This document shows, piece by piece, positions 59,542-64,000 of a stretch of DNA of 64,000 bases (position 1 is the first letter of the stretch; each line of letters starts with the position of its first letter). The stretch comes from Litoreibacter sp. GTDB taxonomy: Bacteria > Pseudomonadota > Alphaproteobacteria > Rhodobacterales > Rhodobacteraceae. A program made the position numbers and the translations under genes. The stretch is taken from the NCBI GenBank assembly GCA_026710325.1, contig JAPORH010000116.1:1-64000 (forward strand), in the 5' to 3' direction. Below the pieces are notes generated by a model. The model was not told the origin of the DNA. It was given only the letters and a program-made list of their open reading frames with translations, and searched no databases.

Positions 59542-61152
59542 ATGACAGACACTTCCCGCAGAACTTTCCTGAAACTCACCGGCGGCACGGTCGGTGCAGC
59601 CATGCTGCCCTTCCTGAAGACCATGCCGGCCCAGGCCCAGTCGGGCGGCCGGATCGTTGTCGTATCGGGCCAAACCATCAACAGCCTTGATTTGCACCGC
59701 ACAGGGACGAACCGCGCCTCCTACCAGGTGGCGGTGAACTGCTATGACCGCCTGGTCAGCTTCGGCACCAAAGACGCGCCCGGCGGCGGCCTGTCCTACG
59801 ACTATGATGTGATCGAACCGGAATTGGCCGAAAGCTGGACGATCTCGGATGACGGGCTGACCATGACTTTCAAGATCAAACCGGATGCGACCTTCTGGGA
59901 CGGGCGCAAGGTCACGGCAGCCGACGTGAAGTGGTCCTTTGACCGCGCCGTGTCTGCCGGTGGCTTCCCCACAGTTCAAATGAAAGCAGGCGGGTTGGTA
60001 CGCCCTGATCAGTTCGAGGCGGTGGATGACGAGACATTTGTCATCACCCTCGACAAACCATCTAAGCTGACTTTGCCGGACCTCGCCGTGCCGGTGCCGT
60101 TCATCATCAATTCGGAAGAGGCAAAGGCCAACGCGACCGAGGACGACCCTTGGGCGATGGAATATCTCCATACAACACCGGCGGGGTCTGGCGCCTTCAA
60201 GGTCGTACGTTGGGATCAGGGCCAGCAACCCGTCTATGAGCGCAATGATACTTGGGTTGGCGGCCCCTTGCCAAGCTTTGAGCAAGTGATCGTGCGCGAA
60301 GTGCCAAGCCCGGCGACGCGCCGCGCGCTCGTCGAACGCGGCGACGTGCAGATGTCGTTCAATATTCCAAACAAGGATGCCTCTGAGCTTGCGGAAATGG
60401 ACGGCGTGGACGTTTACTCGACACCGATCGAGAATTGCATTCACTGCCTCTGCCCGAACTTCAATTTCGAGCCGTTCCAAGATGCCAATGTCCGCAAAGC
60501 GCTGGCCTATGCGATCCCCTACGAAGCGATCTTCCAGACTGCCGCCTATGGTCGAGGTGCGCCCATGTGGGGCGGCGAAGCCGAGATCACCGACACGGCA
60601 TGGCCCCGCAAGTCACCCTTCATGACGGATATGACGAAGGCCAAGGAGCATATGGCCGCCTCCGGCTTTGAGGTGCCTCTGTCGATCAGCCTTGGGCTGG
60701 CCGACTGGATGGAGCCAACCGCGCTTTTGATGCAAGAGGCCTTCGCCGAGATCGGCATCAAGGCAGAGATCGAAAAGATCCCCGGCGCAAATTGGCGGTC
60801 GGCGGCCCTCGTCGAAAAACGCCTGCCCCTGCATCTAGAGAATTTCGGCGGCTGGTTGAACACCCCTGATTACTACTTCTTCTGGGCCTACAAGCACGGG
60901 CACCTGTTCAACTCTTCGAACTACCTGAACGAGGAAATTGAACAGCTGGTGGACAGCACGCTCCACATCCCGATGGACGATCCAGCCTATGCGCCGAATA
61001 TCAAGCGGATGTTCGAGATCGCGTTTGAGGACCTCCCACGCATCCCGCTATGGCAGCCCGCTTTGAACGTCGCAATGAACGGCGCTTCGGGCTACGAGTT
61101 CTGGTTCCACCGCCAGCTTGACGTGCGTCCGTTAACGACCGCCACGACCTGA
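59542..61152 (+). CDS. ABC transporter binding protein, family 5, Tat-type signal
   Basis: From the ATG at 59542 the precursor has 536 residues. It opens with a twin-arginine motif SRRTFLK (residues 5-11) and a hydrophobic stretch ending AQA-QS, so it is probably exported folded. The body has family 5 motifs (PELAESWTISDDGLTMTFKI, FWDGRKVTAADVKWSF, GSGAFKVVRWDQGQQ). The ligand may be a peptide, but this family takes up many solutes. It is followed directly by two permeases. Confidence 0.92.
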   Translation: MTDTSRRTFLKLTGGTVGAAMLPFLKTMPAQAQSGGRIVVVSGQTINSLDLHRTGTNRASYQVAVNCYDRLVSFGTKDAPGGGLSYDYDVIEPELAESWTISDDGLTMTFKIKPDATFWDGRKVTAADVKWSFDRAVSAGGFPTVQMKAGGLVRPDQFEAVDDETFVITLDKPSKLTLPDLAVPVPFIINSEEAKANATEDDPWAMEYLHTTPAGSGAFKVVRWDQGQQPVYERNDTWVGGPLPSFEQVIVREVPSPATRRALVERGDVQMSFNIPNKDASELAEMDGVDVYSTPIENCIHCLCPNFNFEPFQDANVRKALAYAIPYEAIFQTAAYGRGAPMWGGEAEITDTAWPRKSPFMTDMTKAKEHMAASGFEVPLSISLGLADWMEPTALLMQEAFAEIGIKAEIEKIPGANWRSAALVEKRLPLHLENFGGWLNTPDYYFFWAYKHGHLFNSSNYLNEEIEQLVDSTLHIPMDDPAYAPNIKRMFEIAFEDLPRIPLWQPALNVAMNGASGYEFWFHRQLDVRPLTTATT

Positions 61153-62171
61153 TGAACGCACGCACAAAAATGATCCTGGGCCGGATGGCCCAGGCGATCC
61201 CGGTCGTGATGGGCGTTGTTGTGATCTCATTTTTGCTCACACGCGCCCTACCCGGGGACCCCGCCGCCTATTTTGCGGGTCCGGCAGCGGATGAGGCGTC
61301 GATTGCCGAAATCCGTGAGGCGCTTGGCCTCGACAAACCGCTCTTTCAGCAGTTTTTCCTATATGTTGGCGATCTGGCGCGCGGTGATCTGGGTACCTCG
61401 CTGACCACGGGGCAGACCGTCATGTCCGATCTCGCAGCCCGTTTGCCTGCCTCCCTCGAACTGACGCTCGTTGCACTGCTTTTGTCCTGTGCCATTGCCA
61501 TCCCATTGGGGGTTCTCGCAGCAACCCGGCCCGGGACGTGGGTGGATCATCTCTGCCGCGTGCTGGTGACGGCCGGTGTGTCGATGCCAACCTTCTTCAC
61601 AGGGATCGTGCTGATCTATGTGTTCTATTACCTCGCCGGGCTCGCGCCCTCGCCTTTGGGGCGGCTCGACTTCATTTATCTGTCGCCGCCGCATGTCACC
61701 GGGTTCTATCTAATCGACGCAGCACTGGCTGGTGATTGGGAGACATGGTTTGGCGCCCTCAAGCAGCTGATCCTGCCAGCAACCACCTTGGCCCTTTTCA
61801 CACTGGCACCGATCGCCCGCATGACGCGCGCGGCCATGCTGTCGGCGCTGTCCTCTGACTTCATTCGCACCGCCCGTGCCGCGGGCCTTGGCAGCCGCAA
61901 GGTTCTCTATGGCTACGCGTTTCGCAACGCGCTCCTGCCGGTCGTCACCACCCTCGGCATGGTGTTTTCCTTCACACTTGGCGCGAATGTTCTGGTCGAG
62001 AAGGTCTTCGCCTGGCCCGGCATCGGGTCTTACGCGGTCGAGGCGCTGGTTGTCTCCGACTACGCCGCCGTGCAGGGCTTTGTTCTTGCGATGGCGCTTC
62101 TGTTCGTGGCTCTCAATCTCGTCATCGACATTGCCTACGCGCTGATTGACCCGCGCATCGGATTGAACTGA
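61152..62171 (+). CDS. ABC transporter permease, DppB/OppB type (second system)
   Basis: The 339-residue permease has an N-terminal hydrophobic segment, TRALPGDPAAYF, five more hydrophobic segments and the loop ARAAGLGSRKVLYGYAFRNALLP. Start and stop codons share one base with each neighbour, which points to coupled translation. Confidence 0.93.
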   Translation: MNARTKMILGRMAQAIPVVMGVVVISFLLTRALPGDPAAYFAGPAADEASIAEIREALGLDKPLFQQFFLYVGDLARGDLGTSLTTGQTVMSDLAARLPASLELTLVALLLSCAIAIPLGVLAATRPGTWVDHLCRVLVTAGVSMPTFFTGIVLIYVFYYLAGLAPSPLGRLDFIYLSPPHVTGFYLIDAALAGDWETWFGALKQLILPATTLALFTLAPIARMTRAAMLSALSSDFIRTARAAGLGSRKVLYGYAFRNALLPVVTTLGMVFSFTLGANVLVEKVFAWPGIGSYAVEALVVSDYAAVQGFVLAMALLFVALNLVIDIAYALIDPRIGLN

Positions 62172-63052
62172 TGGTTGATATGACAAGCTCCCAACCCGCG
62201 CGCAAAGGCGACACGACGCTGGGGCATATTGCCTATGTGCTCAAAGACAACCCGGTCACGATGCTGGCCTTTGCCATGCTGGCCTTCTTTCTGGGCTGCG
62301 CTTTCTTTGGCCCCGCCTTGGTGCCCTATGACCCGCTGGCGACCAATGCCGCCCGCGCGCTGGAGGCACCCAGCTGGGACCACTGGTTTGGGACCGACAA
62401 TCTGGGCCGTGACGTGTTCAGCCGGGTTATCGTCGCCACGCGTCTCGATTTAACCATCTCGGTCGCGGCGGTCGCCTTGAGTTTCGTGGTCGGATCGATC
62501 CTCGGCTCAATCGCGGGCTACTGGGGCGGCTGGCTTGATGCGGTCTTGAACCGTTGCCTCGATACGATCATGGCCTTCCCGCTATTCGTTCTGGCCATGG
62601 GCGTCGTTGCGGCCCTCGGAAACACGGTCGAGAACATCATCTACGCCACCGCAATCATCAACATCCCCTTCTATGCCCGGCTCGTGCGGGCGGAGGTCAA
62701 TATACGCCGCAATGCAGGCTTTGCGCAGGCGGCAAAGCTGGCGGGCAACAGCGACCTGCGGGTCCTCGCCGTTCACATCTTCCCTAACGCCCTGCCGCCG
62801 ATGATGGTGCAGGTCTCGCTCAATCTGGGCTGGGCCATCCTGAACGCGGCGGGCCTCAGCTTTATCGGTCTGGGCGTGCGTCCGCCGACCCCGGAATGGG
62901 GGATAATGGTGGCGGAAGGTGCGAACTTCATCGTCTCAGGTGAATGGTGGCTCGCGGTCTTCCCCGGCCTGTGGCTGATGCTGGCGGTCTTCACCTTCAA
63001 CCTTCTCGGCGACGGTCTGCGCGACATCGTTGATCCCCGAAAAAGGACCTGA
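62171..63052 (+). CDS. ABC transporter permease, DppC/OppC type (second system)
   Basis: The 293-residue permease has an N-terminal cytoplasmic tail, WFGTDNLGRDVFSRV as in DppC proteins, and the ATPase-contact loop AAKLAGNSDLRVLAVHIFPN. It forms the channel with the preceding permease. Confidence 0.93.
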   Translation: MVDMTSSQPARKGDTTLGHIAYVLKDNPVTMLAFAMLAFFLGCAFFGPALVPYDPLATNAARALEAPSWDHWFGTDNLGRDVFSRVIVATRLDLTISVAAVALSFVVGSILGSIAGYWGGWLDAVLNRCLDTIMAFPLFVLAMGVVAALGNTVENIIYATAIINIPFYARLVRAEVNIRRNAGFAQAAKLAGNSDLRVLAVHIFPNALPPMMVQVSLNLGWAILNAAGLSFIGLGVRPPTPEWGIMVAEGANFIVSGEWWLAVFPGLWLMLAVFTFNLLGDGLRDIVDPRKRT

Positions 63053-63055
63053 GTG

Positions 63056-64000
63056 ATGCTGTCGATCAAGGACCTCTCGGTTGCGTTCAAAACCCGAAAG
63101 GGGGAGGTGAACGCGGTGCGTGGCATCTCCCTTGATGTTGGCAAAGGCGAAACGCTGGGGATCGTTGGCGAAAGCGGGTCCGGGAAATCTGTGACCTCCT
63201 ACGCGCTGATGCGCATTCTCGATGCGGGCGGCGAAATCCGCACCGGCGATGTGAGCTATGGTGGGATCGACCTGCGCGCCGCATCAGAGCGGGACATGCG
63301 CGACATTCGCGGGCGCGAAATTTCGATGATCTTTCAGAACCCGCGCGCCGCTTTGAACCCGATCCGGCGCGTCGGCCATCAGGTGGAAGATGTGTTGATC
63401 CGTCACGCTCAGGCCACACGGCAAGATGCCAAAACCAAAGCCATCGCCGCGCTTGAAGCCGTCAAGATCAACGATGCCGCTGCGCGGTATGAGGCCTACC
63501 CGTTCGAGCTTTCCGGGGGCATGTGTCAGCGGATCGTCATCGCCATCGCACTGGCCTGCAAACCGCAGCTTCTGATCGCAGATGAGCCCACCACCGGGCT
63601 CGACATCACCACCCAGAAAGCGGTCATGGACCTTGTCGGCGCGCTCGCGAAAGAGCGCGGCATGGGCATGATCCTTATCACCCATGACCTCGGCCTTGCC
63701 TCGCAATATTGCGACCGCATCGTGGTGATGAAAGACGGGTTGATTGTCGAGGAAGGCGCGCCGGGCATGCTTTTCACTGACCCGCAGCACCCATATACCC
63801 GCAAACTGGTGGATGCCACTCCGCGCCTTGGTGCGTCGATCCGGAACCTTCTGCCGCCTGACGCGCGCAGCCCGGAACCCGAGCATAAGGTCCATACCCG
63901 GCCACTGTTGGAGGTGCGCGATCTGGTGAAAACCTATCCCGGCAAAGCCGGGCCGGTACAGGCCGTGAAGGGCATCTCTTTCGACATCAAAGCCGGGCAG
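63056..64000 (+). CDS. Fused dipeptide-type ABC ATPase, cut by the right edge
   Basis: The frame from the ATG at 63056 stays open to the end of the window (315 codons). The first ATPase domain is complete: GESGSGKSV, a LSGGMCQR signature (Met and Cys where Gln/Lys are usual), LLIADEPTTGLD and ITHDLGLA. A second domain begins near residue 284 (PLLEVRDLVKTYP), so this is another DppD-DppF type fusion, as in the first ABC operon. The rest lies outside. Confidence 0.9.
   Translation, partial: MLSIKDLSVAFKTRKGEVNAVRGISLDVGKGETLGIVGESGSGKSVTSYALMRILDAGGEIRTGDVSYGGIDLRAASERDMRDIRGREISMIFQNPRAALNPIRRVGHQVEDVLIRHAQATRQDAKTKAIAALEAVKINDAAARYEAYPFELSGGMCQRIVIAIALACKPQLLIADEPTTGLDITTQKAVMDLVGALAKERGMGMILITHDLGLASQYCDRIVVMKDGLIVEEGAPGMLFTDPQHPYTRKLVDATPRLGASIRNLLPPDARSPEPEHKVHTRPLLEVRDLVKTYPGKAGPVQAVKGISFDIKAGQ

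Noticed and set aside
1-64000. Search for CRISPR arrays, insertion sequences, phage genes and toxin-antitoxin pairs
   Set aside because: No regularly spaced repeats, transposase motifs, structural phage genes or paired small toxin/antitoxin frames were recognised by eye.

Overview
The window looks like a chromosomal segment of a marine-type alphaproteobacterium of the Rhodobacterales (Roseobacter group). This is inferred from the GC-rich coding style, many overlapping ATGA gene junctions, a Hint-domain surface protein, solute-transporter operons (polyamine-type ABC, two Opp/Dpp-type ABC systems, one TRAP) and the block order SPOR protein - DacC-like peptidase - tmk - holB - TatD - metallo-beta-lactamase. 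No phage, insertion sequence, CRISPR array or rRNA was seen. One tRNA gene, tRNA-Ser(UGA), lies at the left edge.

Layout. (1) 159-6853: tRNA-Ser, then a tight plus-strand housekeeping run: SPOR lipoprotein read in frame into a D-Ala-D-Ala carboxypeptidase, thymidylate kinase, DNA polymerase III delta prime, TatD nuclease, metallo-beta-lactamase hydrolase and AEC transporter. (2) 6850-12531 (minus): a Hint-domain protein, then a spermidine/putrescine-type ABC operon (ATPase, binding protein, two permeases) with strong hairpins on both sides of the binding-protein gene. (3) 12737-14276: fatty-acid desaturase, DUF1330 protein and a small lipoprotein. (4) 14306-25680 (minus): glycogen operon glgP-glgB-glgC-glgA-glgX-malQ; malQ carries a frameshift near its 3' end. 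(5) 25802-37617: a divergent AraC regulator facing a nine-kilobase-plus plus-strand operon with two phytanoyl-CoA-dioxygenase-like Fe(II)/2-oxoglutarate oxygenases, a metallo-beta-lactamase-fold protein with an altered metal motif, a complete Opp/Dpp-type importer and a GH38 alpha-mannosidase. This is the best candidate for an undescribed catabolic system. (6) 37614-41734: HxlR regulator divergent from a GST, thioredoxin plus CcdA, and an acyl-CoA ligase. (7) 41889-45040: PepSY protein, response regulator and histidine kinase, a small membrane protein and a cytochrome b561-like protein; two look-alike promoters suggest a small regulon. (8) 45078-48675 (minus): tartrate/isopropylmalate-type dehydrogenase, acyl-CoA dehydrogenase and AraC regulator. 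(9) 48808-57165 (minus): LysR, D-glutamate cyclase-like protein, TRAP transporter (P, Q, M) and a fused 5-oxoprolinase/hydantoinase, a plausible D-glutamate/5-oxoproline use operon. (10) 57255-64000: two more LysR regulators, the second divergent from a second Opp/Dpp-type ABC operon whose fused ATPase runs off the right edge.

All calls come from reading the sequence and family knowledge; no database search was run. Where the longest reading frame starts upstream of the likely initiation codon, the start was moved using Shine-Dalgarno position, gene overlap and signal peptides, and this is stated in the entry.
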